Of a stretch of DNA of 64,000 bases, positions 33,337-42,522 are shown one piece after another; position 1 is the stretch's first letter, and every line of letters starts with the position of its first letter. This DNA comes from an uncultured Alphaproteobacteria bacterium (GTDB lineage Bacteria; Pseudomonadota; Alphaproteobacteria; Rs-D84): the NCBI GenBank assembly GCA_949156565.1, contig CASCZI010000002.1, positions 1 to 64,000 on the forward strand, in the 5' to 3' direction. A program made the position numbers and the translations under genes. The notes under the pieces were generated by a model. That model did not search any database, was not told the DNA's origin, and worked only from the letters and a program-made list of their open reading frames with translations.

Positions 33337-34491
33337 CTAAGCCCCTTGATTTTGTTTTTGTGCTTCCAAAAAGCACGCAATTGTTGTTAATAATTTTATT
33401 TCTTCGCAATCCATGGTTGCAACATCTATTTCAACCCAGTTCTTGGCGAATTCTTTGGAAAATTCGTCTGCTTGCATTAGCCCCCAGCGCTTGTCCGATG
33501 GCGACACACGGTCATTTAAATATGCAAATATTTTTTCCAACTGGTAATATGCCATTTGATGCATTTTTTTTGGCCGAGTGTACAATACCTTTTCCAATGC
33601 ATCATACAATTTATCATTATCCATCTCATCAATCGCATTACAAATTTCTGGTATTGCGCTTAATGCAACCCGTTGAACTTGGGCAACCGCAACATCATTT
33701 TTGCGATTGGTATATGGATATGTCAGCAATGATTTTAACATCGCAACATCATACGTACTTTGATACCGTTCTGTCATAATGGACAAAACATCATCCAATA
33801 TTAAGCCTGGTTCGCCCAAATCACGCTTGACGGTTCTTTTACGCCAAATATCTTCTTTGTTTTGTATTCCGCGTTCTAATTCATCTATGAGATACGTAAT
33901 TAAACCATAACGTGCATATACATACGACCTTAGTCCTTTATACGGAAACTGTATTGGAAAACTTTTATGTGAATGAGTTGAATAAACATAAACCCCGATA
34001 TGTTCCACATCACACAAGGCTCTATTTAACATCAAGCAAGGCGAACAATGTTCATCATGTATTTGTCTTATAAGATGTCCCCGTTTTGTTTCTAATGGGT
34101 GTGCAAATGATATCGACCGAATATATTCAACCACGCTATCATCACTTGGAATCTGTTCAGGAGCCAGATTAAACGGTGGATTATAACAAACACAGTCCAA
34201 GAACTTTGGCAAATGTCGTTCCAAAGAATTATACTCTAATCCTAAACGACCAAATAAGCACTTTATTACATCTGCGGCAATACATACATGGTTTAAAAGC
34301 AATAATTGCTCATCGTTGTTTTTTGGAATATCTGGGTGCGTAATAATATAATCCATACTTTCATCAACCCTGTCCATCATCGCACAAATTACATCATAAT
34401 TTACTTTTTCTTTTACATCTTCATAAAATATATTGGTTGAATTAACAACATCCCGTAATTTGCCACAAAGATTTTCCATTGGTGCATCCAT
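33337..34491 (-). CDS. Hypothetical protein within the type I R-M operon
   Basis: The 384-residue product starts MDAPMENLCGKLRDVVNSTN; its ATG lies 4 bp after the hsdS stop, and hsdR follows immediately. It has conserved-looking segments SISFAHPLETKRGHLIRQIH, EHCSPCLML (a Cys-x-x-Cys) and VYSTHSHKSFPIQFPYKG. No membrane segment or known catalytic motif is recognised. Tight coupling to hsdS and hsdR suggests a role linked to the restriction system, for example an accessory defence protein (inference). Confidence 0.75.
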   Translation of the reverse strand: MDAPMENLCGKLRDVVNSTNIFYEDVKEKVNYDVICAMMDRVDESMDYIITHPDIPKNNDEQLLLLNHVCIAADVIKCLFGRLGLEYNSLERHLPKFLDCVCYNPPFNLAPEQIPSDDSVVEYIRSISFAHPLETKRGHLIRQIHDEHCSPCLMLNRALCDVEHIGVYVYSTHSHKSFPIQFPYKGLRSYVYARYGLITYLIDELERGIQNKEDIWRKRTVKRDLGEPGLILDDVLSIMTERYQSTYDVAMLKSLLTYPYTNRKNDVAVAQVQRVALSAIPEICNAIDEMDNDKLYDALEKVLYTRPKKMHQMAYYQLEKIFAYLNDRVSPSDKRWGLMQADEFSKEFAKNWVEIDVATMDCEEIKLLTTIACFLEAQKQNQGA

Positions 34492-34495
34492 ATTT

Positions 34496-35607
34496 TTATA
34501 CCGCTTCTTTAAAATCCAACAATTTATTACGCCAATATTCATACTGTTTGCGACGTGCCTTTAATTCAGCTGGTAACCCAACCGAAATGTCATTAACCAG
34601 CGCATCAAATTTATCCAAAATCGCAACAATACGTTCCTGTTCTGCGAGTGGTGGAAGCGGAATTTGGAGGTTTTCTATAACGTTTTTTGACAACCTTGGA
34701 ACACTAGCTTTTCTTACACCTGATAAGATAACATTGCGTTTAGTCATCAAAAAATGATACAAATAACGCGTAACAATCTCTGATTTATCTTCAAAATAAT
34801 AACAATCGTCAGCTGCCCAAAATCTTGATGCACTATACCCTATCCCCCCTGCTGCACCTGCCATAATTATAAAAACCGTATTTTCTGAGCAATTATATTT
34901 ATCAAAGAACCCCAAAGGAATTAAACTATTCTGATAAACAGGAAACATCCCTTCTTCAGATAATTGTGCCTTAACAACGCGAACTCCACGTTTGAACGGT
35001 ATACCCCCCCCAATTTCATCCATTTTACATCACAGGCGTGGTCGCCCCCTTCGCCAAATGATAACAATTGGTTCCTATAGTATTCGTACTGCTTCTCTCT
35101 GGTTTCCAGTTCCTTTTCCAGTTCCGAAAAACTGTCCAGTATGCGCACGATCTCCTGCTGTACCGGCAACGGCGGTACAGGAATTAAAATATTTTTAAGA
35201 TTTTGCTGGTTGAGCTTGGGGGGTGTGCCACGAACGATATCAGATACATCTGTATTTGATAAAGCATAATATATATATCTGAGTAACACGGACTCATCTA
35301 ATTCCTTTAAAATATGAGCGTGATTATTAACCCATATTTTCCCTGTTGCCCAATTCAAAACAGGACTTTTATCCTTATTTATAACACTTCCATCCTCTCC
35401 AACCAATAAAAAAGTACCATCAAACAAGTATTCGTTTACCCAATCTTGAATACCATTTGCACCATAATAAGGATAATCTCCAGATTGTCGTTTGTCTTTA
35501 GAAACCGGTTTGCGCTCATTATCCAAAATATCAACGACCGCCCCAAGTCGCTTACAAACCACCCCGTCAGGACAATATTTTACAATCAAATCATCAATTC
35601 TGGACAT
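34496..35607 (-). CDS. hsdS: Type I restriction specificity subunit, frameshifted at a G8 tract
   Basis: Two overlapping ORFs encode the two halves of one HsdS. The first (35607 to about 35005) carries target-recognition domain 1 and the central conserved helix (LPVQQEIVRILDSFSELEKE, REKQYEYYRNQLLSF). The second (to 34496) carries domain 2 (IPFKRGVRVVKAQL onward) and the C-terminal repeat (LAEQERIVAILDKFDALVND). Eight consecutive G residues (coding strand) sit at the junction; nine, or six, would fuse the frames as KLGGGIPFKRG. The start codon overlaps the upstream stop (TAATG). In the present state the product would lack the second recognition domain. Confidence 0.9.
35004..35011 (-). repeat. 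Poly-G (8) tract in hsdS
   Basis: Eight C residues on plus (G8 in the coding strand), at the exact point where the two hsdS frames must join. It is a typical slipped-strand mispairing site. Confidence 0.85.
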
Positions 35608-36053
35608 TACAAAATCTCCTCTAACACTTCATTCATAGACACAAACAGATCAATTTGATTATCTAAATCTGACCATTCCTTCAATCCATGGAACATGTTA
35701 TTTCTTATCCGATACATTGCCAACAATCCACCAGCAACATTATCTGTTCCGCCACTATTCATAAAAGAACGAATAAGTTCCTTATGTTCTGATCTTAACC
35801 CGTTTCCCATAGCTAACTGATGTTGAACATATTCAAAACTATCTATATTAAACGTTACTGCTCTATTTGTTAATGCATTGGCAAATAATTGAAATGCTTC
35901 TGAGTTTTCTAATCTATTGCTGATTTCAATCAATTTTTCCGGGTAACAATTGTTACAACATTTATTCTTTTCAAAAATATTCCACAGGATGGCAAACTTA
36001 CCCACCGCTATGACCGTATTCTGTTCAAAATCCCGTCCATGGATTTTAATCAT
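35607..36053 (-). CDS. HEPN-like protein embedded in the R-M operon
   Basis: The 148-residue helical protein has a C-terminal segment YRIRNNMFHGLKEW containing R-N-N-M-F-H, which matches the R-x4-6-H motif of HEPN ribonucleases. CCNNCYPEKL gives a Cys cluster earlier. It is coupled to hsdS by TAATG overlap and starts 3 bp before the hsdM stop region ends. HEPN proteins are common toxins or defence effectors; an RNase triggered by R-M failure is a possible role (inference). Confidence 0.7.
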   Translation of the reverse strand: MIKIHGRDFEQNTVIAVGKFAILWNIFEKNKCCNNCYPEKLIEISNRLENSEAFQLFANALTNRAVTFNIDSFEYVQHQLAMGNGLRSEHKELIRSFMNSGGTDNVAGGLLAMYRIRNNMFHGLKEWSDLDNQIDLFVSMNEVLEEIL

Positions 36054-36055
36054 AA

Positions 36056-37606
36056 TTAGCCCTCTAAATCCGCGACGATCGCATCAATTTGTGAGCGCAA
36101 TTCTGATTGCTTCTTCACGATTTCTGCAATTTCGGCATTTAACTGCTTAATATCAATCACTTCATCTGTATTCTTAGATTCTATATAGGAAGATACGGAC
36201 AGGTTGTAATCGTTCTCTGCAATTTCCGAATTCGGTACTAAACGACAGAAATGCTGCAAATCTGCACGGTCTTTGTATGCAGTCAATATTTTTTCAATAT
36301 TTGCATTATCCAATTTATTTTTATTACCAGAATGAACAAACTGTTCAGATGCATCTATGAACAATGTCTTATTTTCTGTCTTGCTCTTTTTTAACACGAT
36401 AATACATGTGGCGATAGATACACCAAAGAACAGGTTTTGTGGCAGCTGAATAACACAATCAACATAGTTATTATCAATCAAATATTTACGTATTTTTTGT
36501 TCCGCGCCACCACGGTATAAAACACCAGGGAATTCAACAATTGCGGCCGTACCCGACGTCGACAACCACGACAATATATGCATTGTGAATGCCAAATCTG
36601 CCTTGGACTTTGGTGCCAGAACGCCCGCCGGTGAAAATCTGGGATCGTTTATCAATGTCGCATCATCATCCCCTGCCCACCGAACAGAATATGGCGGATT
36701 TGATACAATCGCATCAAACGGCTCTTCATTACCATGCTGTGGGCTTAACAGCGTATCACCCAATGCGATATCAAATTTATTATAATTAATGTCATGCAAA
36801 AACATATTGATACGGCACAGGTTATATGTTGTGATATTTATTTCCTGACCAAAGAATCCAATTCTGACATTATCTTTACCCAAAATTTTTGCAAATTTCA
36901 GCAACAGCGATCCCGAACCACACGCCGGGTCATAAACCTTGTTCACTTCCGTTTTGCCAACGGTTACGATTTTCGCCAACAGTTCGGAAACCTCTTGGGG
37001 CGTAAAGAATTCTCCACCAGATTTGCCCGCATTAGAGGCATACATATTCATCAAATATTCGTACGCATCCCCAAACGCATCGATGTTATTATCCGAAACC
37101 TCGCCCATTTGCAGATCGGCAATTGCCTCTAACAAATTAACCAGCTTCTTGTTACGTTCGATAACTGTCGCACCCAATTTATTGCTGTTTACATCCAAAT
37201 CTTGAAACAATCCCTTAAAATCCGCTTCGCTGGCGGCACCAATTGCCGAACCTTCGATATTTCTGAAAATTGTAGCCAATGTTTCATTCAAATACGCATC
37301 ATTCTTGGCACGTTTGCATACATTTTGAAACAGTTCGGATGGTTTAATAAAGAACCCCTTGCTATTGACCGCAAAGGAACGCGCTATTTCCGCTTGCTCG
37401 TCCGATATATCAGCGTACTCAAAGTTCGGTTCCACCATACGTTGACGTTCGTTTAAAAACTTTGTCAAATTTTGACTTATAAACCGGTAAAACAATAACC
37501 CCAGCACATATTGCTTAAAATCCCAACCATCAACACTGCCGCGCAGGTCATTGGCCATTTGCCATATTGTTTTATGCAATGCTGCTCGTTCTTGTTCACG
37601 TGCCAT
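36056..37606 (-). CDS. hsdM: Type I restriction-modification methyltransferase subunit
   Basis: The 516-residue protein starts [20 protein letters not shown] at 37606. It has an N-terminal helical HsdM_N domain, SAM-binding [14 protein letters not shown] and catalytic NPPYSV (SNPPYSVRW), and a C-terminal coiled-coil for HsdS binding ([19 protein letters not shown]). It methylates adenine at the site chosen by HsdS. It is the first gene of the operon hsdM - HEPN - hsdS - hypothetical - hsdR, all on minus. Confidence 0.95.
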   Translation of the reverse strand: MAREQERAALHKTIWQMANDLRGSVDGWDFKQYVLGLLFYRFISQNLTKFLNERQRMVEPNFEYADISDEQAEIARSFAVNSKGFFIKPSELFQNVCKRAKNDAYLNETLATIFRNIEGSAIGAASEADFKGLFQDLDVNSNKLGATVIERNKKLVNLLEAIADLQMGEVSDNNIDAFGDAYEYLMNMYASNAGKSGGEFFTPQEVSELLAKIVTVGKTEVNKVYDPACGSGSLLLKFAKILGKDNVRIGFFGQEINITTYNLCRINMFLHDINYNKFDIALGDTLLSPQHGNEEPFDAIVSNPPYSVRWAGDDDATLINDPRFSPAGVLAPKSKADLAFTMHILSWLSTSGTAAIVEFPGVLYRGGAEQKIRKYLIDNNYVDCVIQLPQNLFFGVSIATCIIVLKKSKTENKTLFIDASEQFVHSGNKNKLDNANIEKILTAYKDRADLQHFCRLVPNSEIAENDYNLSVSSYIESKNTDEVIDIKQLNAEIAEIVKKQSELRSQIDAIVADLEG

Positions 37607-37705
37607 AATATATCCTTTGTTTTTCCAAATGATTATAACAAAAACCAACAGAAAAATCTATAAATATGGGATTTTACCCTTATGCGCAAAAGAACACTAT
37701 AAAAC

Positions 37706-37737
37706 TTGACTTCTGCCTCTTTGTAAGCATTCATTGC
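37706..37737 (+). promoter_or_regulatory. Island promoter element, copy 2
   Basis: TTGACT with TTTGTAAGCATTCATTGC at the same spacing as in 29010-29041, here upstream of the DUF5681-like / DUF2924 / recombinase operon. Confidence 0.6.
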
Positions 37738-37759
37738 ACGACCATAGGAGTGAAATGAC

Positions 37760-37942
37760 ATGCCTTATAAAAATCCACCAAAACAGATGCGGTTTAGGCC
37801 GGGTATATCAAGCAATCCACTGGGACGGCCGGCGAATATCCCGGATTCTGATGTTTTATACCTAGTGCGGGCGTTGCAGATTATTCTGACCAAGGCCGCC
37901 GCACAACTGCGAAATGACGCGAAATCAAAGGCTGACAAATGA
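37760..37942 (+). CDS. Short DUF5681-like protein
   Basis: The 60-residue product MPYKNPPKQMRFRPGISSNP carries the N-terminal F-x-PG-x-S-x-NP-x-GRP motif of DUF5681, shared with the 22255 gene. It is much shorter than usual. It overlaps the next gene by 4 bp and starts the recombinase operon after a GGAG site. Confidence 0.7.
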   Translation: MPYKNPPKQMRFRPGISSNPLGRPANIPDSDVLYLVRALQIILTKAAAQLRNDAKSKADK

Positions 37943-38385
37943 AAGCGTTCTTTATGTTGCCCGAAAGCAAATCCGAACTGGAAAAGATGGACTTTGAACA
38001 AAAATCCCTGTTGTGGGCGCGATATAGCCCGTATCCATATCGCCGTCAATCACGGGCATTATGGTACTATATACAATGCGAACGCACACACGCCACCATC
38101 GCCGCAAAACACACAACAATGCTACGCAAATATATGAATAATCCAGATGAATGCCTAAGTCGCGTGCATAAAAACAAATACCATCTGAACCCGGGCACCA
38201 CCATCACAAAAACATTCCGCGGTTTGGAATTCAAAGTGACCGTTGGTGAACGGAGTGAATTCATATACAACAACAAAACGTATCGCACCCTGTCCGCCAT
38301 CGCCAAAGAAATATGCGGCCACAAAGTGTCCGGAAATGACTTCTTTGGACTAACCAATAAAAGGCTAAATCATGCCAAAGATTAA
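37939..38385 (+). CDS. DUF2924 protein
   Basis: The 148-residue protein ends with the DUF2924 signature: FKVTVGERSEFIYNNKTYRT, LSAIAKEICG and GNDFFGL. Such genes commonly sit directly upstream of serine recombinases in alphaproteobacterial mobile elements (family knowledge). It overlaps the recombinase start by 14 bp, indicating coupling. It probably acts as a DNA-binding accessory or directionality factor (inference). Confidence 0.85.
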   Translation: MKAFFMLPESKSELEKMDFEQKSLLWARYSPYPYRRQSRALWYYIQCERTHATIAAKHTTMLRKYMNNPDECLSRVHKNKYHLNPGTTITKTFRGLEFKVTVGERSEFIYNNKTYRTLSAIAKEICGHKVSGNDFFGLTNKRLNHAKD

Positions 38386-39970
38386 ATGCGCCGTATATGT
38401 TCGCAAATCCACAGAACATGGGTTGGAACAAGAGTTTAACAGCCTGGATAATCAAGAACAGGCGTGCCGGGCATACATCGCATCACAAGCCTTTAACGAT
38501 TGGGAATATTATAAGACTTATGCCGATGGTGGTATATCGGGTGGCACGATGGAACGACCGGCCTTAAAACAAATGCTGGATGATATGGCACGCGGATTGG
38601 TCAATACCGTTGTGGTGTACAAGGTTGATAGATTGTCGCGATCAATCTTAGACTTCCATAATATGATGCGATATTTTGATAAGCATAATGCAAACTTTGT
38701 ATCGATTACTCAGTCGTTTGATACATCAACTTCCATGGGCAAATTAACGCTGAATATGCTGCTGTCATTTGCCCAGTTTGAACGTGAAGTGTCAAGTGAA
38801 CGCGTGCGCGACAAACTGCGTGCCAGTAAAGCCAAAGGAATGTGGATTGGCGGATGCCCACCGTTGGGATACGATATTGTTGATAAAAAGTTGGTTATCA
38901 ACCCGACCGAGGCCGCACAGATTCAGACCATATTTGAATTATATTTGCAGATGAAATCGGTTCAGGATTTGACCCGGCATTTGCCGACCATTGGAATCTA
39001 TGCCAAGAAATGGACCACCCATGGTGAGCGCGTTATCGGCGGGAATCCAATCAAGAAAATGGCATTGCACAGAATACTGCGCAGTAAAATATATCTGGGC
39101 TATGTAGAATGTAAGGTCACTGGCACAACCGCACGTGGCGAACACGCACCCATTATTACCCAGGAATTATTTGATGCGGTGCAAATGAAACTCGCGAACA
39201 ATGCAAATCATAAATCAGGGCGAACAAATGGGTCGCCCAATTTATTATCCGGGCGGCTATATAATGCAGACGGCACACGTTTCACAAACCAAAGCACAGT
39301 GCGCGCGCATCGCACCACACTTTATTACTATGCCGGGGCGGGCGAATATTTACCCGCGCGGGATGTTGATAAATTGGCCACTGATACGATTGTTGAGTTC
39401 CTGAATTCTGATTTAAGCACCCTGCCCGACGCTTTGGCGCATACCCTGAAACAGATTGATTATAGTGGCATGGATTATATGGCGCGGCGGCGCCTGATTC
39501 AAACACTTATCCGGCGGGCAATTTATACACCGGGCCAAATAACGTTTTTCATCAATACAGATGCGGATAGCCTGCGGGCATTTATGAGACCTGATTTTAT
39601 CAACACTCAAAATAACAAAATAGACTTTATGCGTAATGGCGATGAGTTGATTTTAGCGCGGTCGGTGATACTAAATAAATGGACGGGCAGCAATAAGTAC
39701 AGCGCGGGACGTGCGGGCCTGATGACACGGACCGATAATCACAATATGATTGTTCGGGCGTTCGCAACCGCGTGGCGTTATCGCATGACGTATGAAAAGC
39801 ATGGCGATTTGGAGTACGTTGTAAAATCCGAACAGACATCGTGGCGCAGTCTGTATCGCTATCTGAATTTGGCATATATGCACCCCGAAAAAGTGAACAA
39901 TATTTTATCCGGCAAAGAGGTGTGCAGTATGGAAGAAATCTTTGCCATCGCGCCACAGCATCAAATATAA
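38372..39970 (+). CDS. Large serine recombinase (site-specific integrase)
   Basis: The 532-residue protein has an N-terminal resolvase domain with YVRKSTEHG (nucleophilic Ser at about residue 13) and DRLSRSILD. The recombinase domain has GYVECKVTG and EHAPIITQELFDAV; a C-terminal DNA-binding region follows. Large serine recombinases integrate and excise phages or islands. The gene is the last one before the right repeat and tRNA-Ser, a typical position for an island integrase. It is therefore the likely mobiliser of the 16.06-40.14 kb island. Confidence 0.93.
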   Translation: MPKIKCAVYVRKSTEHGLEQEFNSLDNQEQACRAYIASQAFNDWEYYKTYADGGISGGTMERPALKQMLDDMARGLVNTVVVYKVDRLSRSILDFHNMMRYFDKHNANFVSITQSFDTSTSMGKLTLNMLLSFAQFEREVSSERVRDKLRASKAKGMWIGGCPPLGYDIVDKKLVINPTEAAQIQTIFELYLQMKSVQDLTRHLPTIGIYAKKWTTHGERVIGGNPIKKMALHRILRSKIYLGYVECKVTGTTARGEHAPIITQELFDAVQMKLANNANHKSGRTNGSPNLLSGRLYNADGTRFTNQSTVRAHRTTLYYYAGAGEYLPARDVDKLATDTIVEFLNSDLSTLPDALAHTLKQIDYSGMDYMARRRLIQTLIRRAIYTPGQITFFINTDADSLRAFMRPDFINTQNNKIDFMRNGDELILARSVILNKWTGSNKYSAGRAGLMTRTDNHNMIVRAFATAWRYRMTYEKHGDLEYVVKSEQTSWRSLYRYLNLAYMHPEKVNNILSGKEVCSMEEIFAIAPQHQI

Positions 39971-39982
39971 CCTAGAAACCAC

Positions 39983-40138
39983 TGCCAGGGCGAAAAAGGG
40001 CATTGTATAGAAAGTGGTTTTTATTTGCCGATTTTTGGAATTTCGCGCTATACCATGGATGAGTTATAAATAAAAAGCCCCGATTTCCCGGGGAGTTGCT
40101 CGCTGTATGTTTTAACACGCAAAACATAACTGATTCCT
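39983..40138 (+). repeat. Right direct repeat of the island, abutting tRNA-Ser
   Basis: Imperfect copy of 16061-16216. It ends at the encoded CCA of tRNA-Ser. It contains the tRNA's own terminator on minus (CCCCG-GGAAAT-CGGGG then CTTTTT). The presence of the same terminator in the left copy suggests that the tRNA flank was duplicated by insertion. Confidence 0.8.
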
Positions 40139-40228
40139 GGCGGATGGGGAGGGATTCGAACCCCCGGAAGCATTGCTGCTTCAACGGTTTTCAAGACCGC
40201 CGCAATCGACCGCTCTGCCACCCATCCG
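40138..40228 (-). tRNA. tRNA-Ser (anticodon UGA)
   Basis: The minus strand has acceptor CGGATGGG pairing with CCCCATCCG, an encoded CCA end, a D-arm, and the anticodon loop CTTGAAA (anticodon TGA, reading UCA). A long serine-type variable arm (TTGAAGCAGCAATGCTTCC) and the T-loop GGTTCGAATCC are also present. The length is 91 nt including CCA. Its 3' end faces the island. Confidence 0.95.
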
Positions 40229-40274
40229 AAAAACACACGGACCATTTGATGCCGTCATGCGTCCCTATTCTATC

Positions 40275-41075
40275 CTATTTTTTACGAAACGCAATCGCAA
40301 AAATCAATGCACCGGCAAAAAACATCATTGCCGATAATAATTGCCCCATGGTCAGACCCCAACTGGTTAAAAATCCAATTTGGGGATCGGGCGCCCGAAA
40401 TTGTTCACAGAAAATCCGCGCCACACCATATCCCATGGCCAAAACACCCGACAATGCGCCGGGATGACGCCGCAATCCCGTCCAACGACACAATACATAC
40501 ATTAAAACAAATAAAATCAAACCTTCCGTCGCCGCCTCGTATAATGGACTGGGGTGACGGGGAATCGTGATGGTATCCCCTGCAAAAACAACCCCCCATG
40601 GCATATCCGTGGGCCGCCCCATCACTTCTTGGTTAACAAAGTTTGCAATTCGACCAAAGAATAACCCGATGGGGGCGACCACGGCGATCATATCCAAAAT
40701 ACGCCATGGATTTACCCGGGTCCGATGTCCAAACCATAACATCGCCACAATGACACCGATCAATCCGCCATGAAAACTCATCCCGCCATGCCATACGGCA
40801 AATATTTCCATCGGATGCGCCAAGAAAAACGATAAATTATAAAACAAAACGTACCCCAACCGGCCGCCCAAAATGACCCCCAAAATGACCGCCGTAAATA
40901 GATCATCCATCTGCCCCCGATCCAAATGAATGCCACTGTTACGTTGATGAATCAGCTTTCGAAAAAGCCAATACCCCACAATAAATGCCGCCACATAGGC
41001 CAACGCGTACCAGCGCACGTCCATCGGTCCGATTGAAAATGCCACAGGAGAAATAGGATTAATGATGATTGCCAT
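40275..41075 (-). CDS. lgt: Prolipoprotein diacylglyceryl transferase
   Basis: The 266-residue inner-membrane enzyme transfers diacylglycerol to the lipobox cysteine of prolipoproteins. It shows GMSFHGGLIGV and the Lgt signature GRIANFVNQEVMGRPT with the conserved Arg, Asn and Glu. Several TM helices are evident (AYVAAFIVGYWLF, AVILGVILGGRLGYVLFYNL). Substrates in this window would include LptE and the phospholipase-D lipoprotein. It marks the return to core chromosome right of the island. Confidence 0.96.
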   Translation of the reverse strand: MAIIINPISPVAFSIGPMDVRWYALAYVAAFIVGYWLFRKLIHQRNSGIHLDRGQMDDLFTAVILGVILGGRLGYVLFYNLSFFLAHPMEIFAVWHGGMSFHGGLIGVIVAMLWFGHRTRVNPWRILDMIAVVAPIGLFFGRIANFVNQEVMGRPTDMPWGVVFAGDTITIPRHPSPLYEAATEGLILFVLMYVLCRWTGLRRHPGALSGVLAMGYGVARIFCEQFRAPDPQIGFLTSWGLTMGQLLSAMMFFAGALIFAIAFRKK

Positions 41076-41333
41076 GATAAATTATAATTGTTGTGTTGTT
41101 TGATTATGCTCTGTCATGATTTCTGGAACGTGTACTCTTTCCTTTTAATCATTTTCATGCCCGTCTTTTTGCAATTGTTCTTGTGCATTGGTGAAATTCA
41201 AAGCCTAGCATTTATTATAACCCGACTTCCACGGGATCAAAATGCTCTTTTATCGCCTAGATTTGCACTTTGCGTTTGTTTTTTTGTTTTCAAATGTGCC
41301 CATGATCTATACCTTGGTGAATTGTTATTTATC

Positions 41334-41362
41334 TTGAAATAATGCCTTTATTATATTATATA
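41334..41362 (+). promoter_or_regulatory. Putative promoter of the BI-1 gene
   Basis: TTGAAA, 17 bp, TATATA, about 33 bp before the start codon at 41395. The lgt-BI-1 gap (41076-41394) otherwise shows no supported gene. Confidence 0.5.
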
Positions 41363-41394
41363 TTGAATCAATGAACAAGGAGAAACAAAAAACC

Positions 41395-42147
41395 ATGGCA
41401 ACAAAAACCATATCTGCAAAGAAAACTGTCCGCGCCACGCGCGTTGCATCCACGCCAAAAACGTCTGATGGTATGGGATCATATCTGAAACGCATCTTTG
41501 GATTAATGTTTGGTGCGGTGGCGGTAACGGCCCTTACATCTTTTGTAACAATGGCAACACCATTATGGGGCATGTTGATGACCAATACCGGAATGTCGGG
41601 ATTGTACTATATCCTGTTGTTTGGGGGATTGGCCCTGTCTATCTGGGCCCAGGTACGCGCATTTTCATTAAAACCGGCGACGGCTATATTGCTGTTGGGG
41701 GTTTATGCCATTTTAATGGGGATTGTGTTGACGCCGTTATTGTTGTTTGCGGTAATCCAAAATCCATTTACTATTTTGGCGGCATTCGGCATCGCTGCGG
41801 CCATGTTCGCATGTATGGCCATGTTTGGATATAAAACCGTGCGGGATTTATCATTCTTGGGAACATTTCTGTTTATGGGAATGATTGGTTTGGTATTGGT
41901 TGGATTGGCATCGTTTATTTGGCCCACAATTCTGGGGGGTGCATTTGGAACAATCGTATGTTTGATTGGGGTATTGGTCTTTGCACTGTTTACGGCATAC
42001 GATATGCAAACCTTGCGCCGGGCCTATGCGTCGATTGGTGATGACACACAAAAGAATCAGTTGGCGGTGTTGGGTGCATTGCATCTGTATATTTCATTCA
42101 TCGCCATGTTCCAATATGTGCTAAGCCTTTTAAACAGAAACAATTAA
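41395..42147 (+). CDS. Bax inhibitor-1 / YccA family membrane protein
   Basis: The 250-residue product has seven hydrophobic segments and ends with the family's C-terminal pattern FTAYDMQTLRR and GALHLYISFIAMFQYVLSLL. BI-1 proteins are ion-leak or protease-modulating membrane proteins. The ATG at 41395 follows AAGGAG by 12 bp; the track start at 41371 has no ribosome site. It is followed by the ferredoxin gene 24 bp downstream. Confidence 0.9.
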   Translation: MATKTISAKKTVRATRVASTPKTSDGMGSYLKRIFGLMFGAVAVTALTSFVTMATPLWGMLMTNTGMSGLYYILLFGGLALSIWAQVRAFSLKPATAILLLGVYAILMGIVLTPLLLFAVIQNPFTILAAFGIAAAMFACMAMFGYKTVRDLSFLGTFLFMGMIGLVLVGLASFIWPTILGGAFGTIVCLIGVLVFALFTAYDMQTLRRAYASIGDDTQKNQLAVLGALHLYISFIAMFQYVLSLLNRNN

Positions 42148-42171
42148 CATAGCCAACCAAGGAGTATCAAA

Positions 42172-42492
42172 ATGGCTTATAAAGTAGATCCAGCAAAATG
42201 CATCGCATGCCATACCTGTATCGGGGCATGTCCGGTTATGGCCATATCCACCGGCGCCGACCAAAAGGCGGTTATTGACCCGGCCAAGTGCATTTCATGT
42301 GGCACATGTGCCGCCATATGCCCGGTTAACGCCATTGCGCCGGACCTGGGGCCGACACCAAACCCTGTATCAGAACCAAAATCCAATGATACAAAAACGC
42401 CAACGACGCCGGACCTGGGGCCGACACCAAACCCTGTATCAGAACCAAAATCCAATGATACAGAAACGCCAACGGCGCCGGATCAAAAATAA
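42172..42492 (+). CDS. 2[4Fe-4S] ferredoxin with Pro/Thr repeat tail
   Basis: The 106-residue protein has two clusters, CIACHTCIGACP and CISCGTCAAICP, each with the CxxCxxCxxxCP pattern, so it should bind two [4Fe-4S] clusters and carry electrons at low potential. An unusual C-terminal tail consists of two 23-residue repeats (PDLGPTPNPVSEPKSNDTxT) and a partial third, encoded by a 69-bp tandem repeat. An AGGAG site precedes the ATG. A strong terminator follows. Confidence 0.93.
   Translation: MAYKVDPAKCIACHTCIGACPVMAISTGADQKAVIDPAKCISCGTCAAICPVNAIAPDLGPTPNPVSEPKSNDTKTPTTPDLGPTPNPVSEPKSNDTETPTAPDQK
42341..42478 (+). repeat. 69-bp tandem repeat in the ferredoxin gene
   Basis: Two nearly identical 69-bp units start at 42341 and 42410, with the third starting at 42479 and ending at once. 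The few differences include AAA/GAA. Expansion or contraction would keep the frame. Confidence 0.85.
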
Positions 42493-42522
42493 AAAATCCC
42501 CCACCAAATGGGGGATTTTTTA
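42491..42522 (+). terminator. Intrinsic terminator after ferredoxin gene
   Basis: AAAAATCCCCC / GGGGGATTTTT, 11-bp stem with a 7-nt loop and T run. Confidence 0.92.

Noticed and set aside
41088-41342. 84-codon plus ORF between lgt and the BI-1 gene
   Set aside because: No ribosome site or family pattern; its hydrophobicity comes from T-rich DNA, and the promoter for the next gene overlaps its end.
42177-42455. Repeats in the ferredoxin tail as a CRISPR array
   Set aside because: The units are contiguous, coding and without spacers. No CRISPR-like array was seen anywhere in the window.
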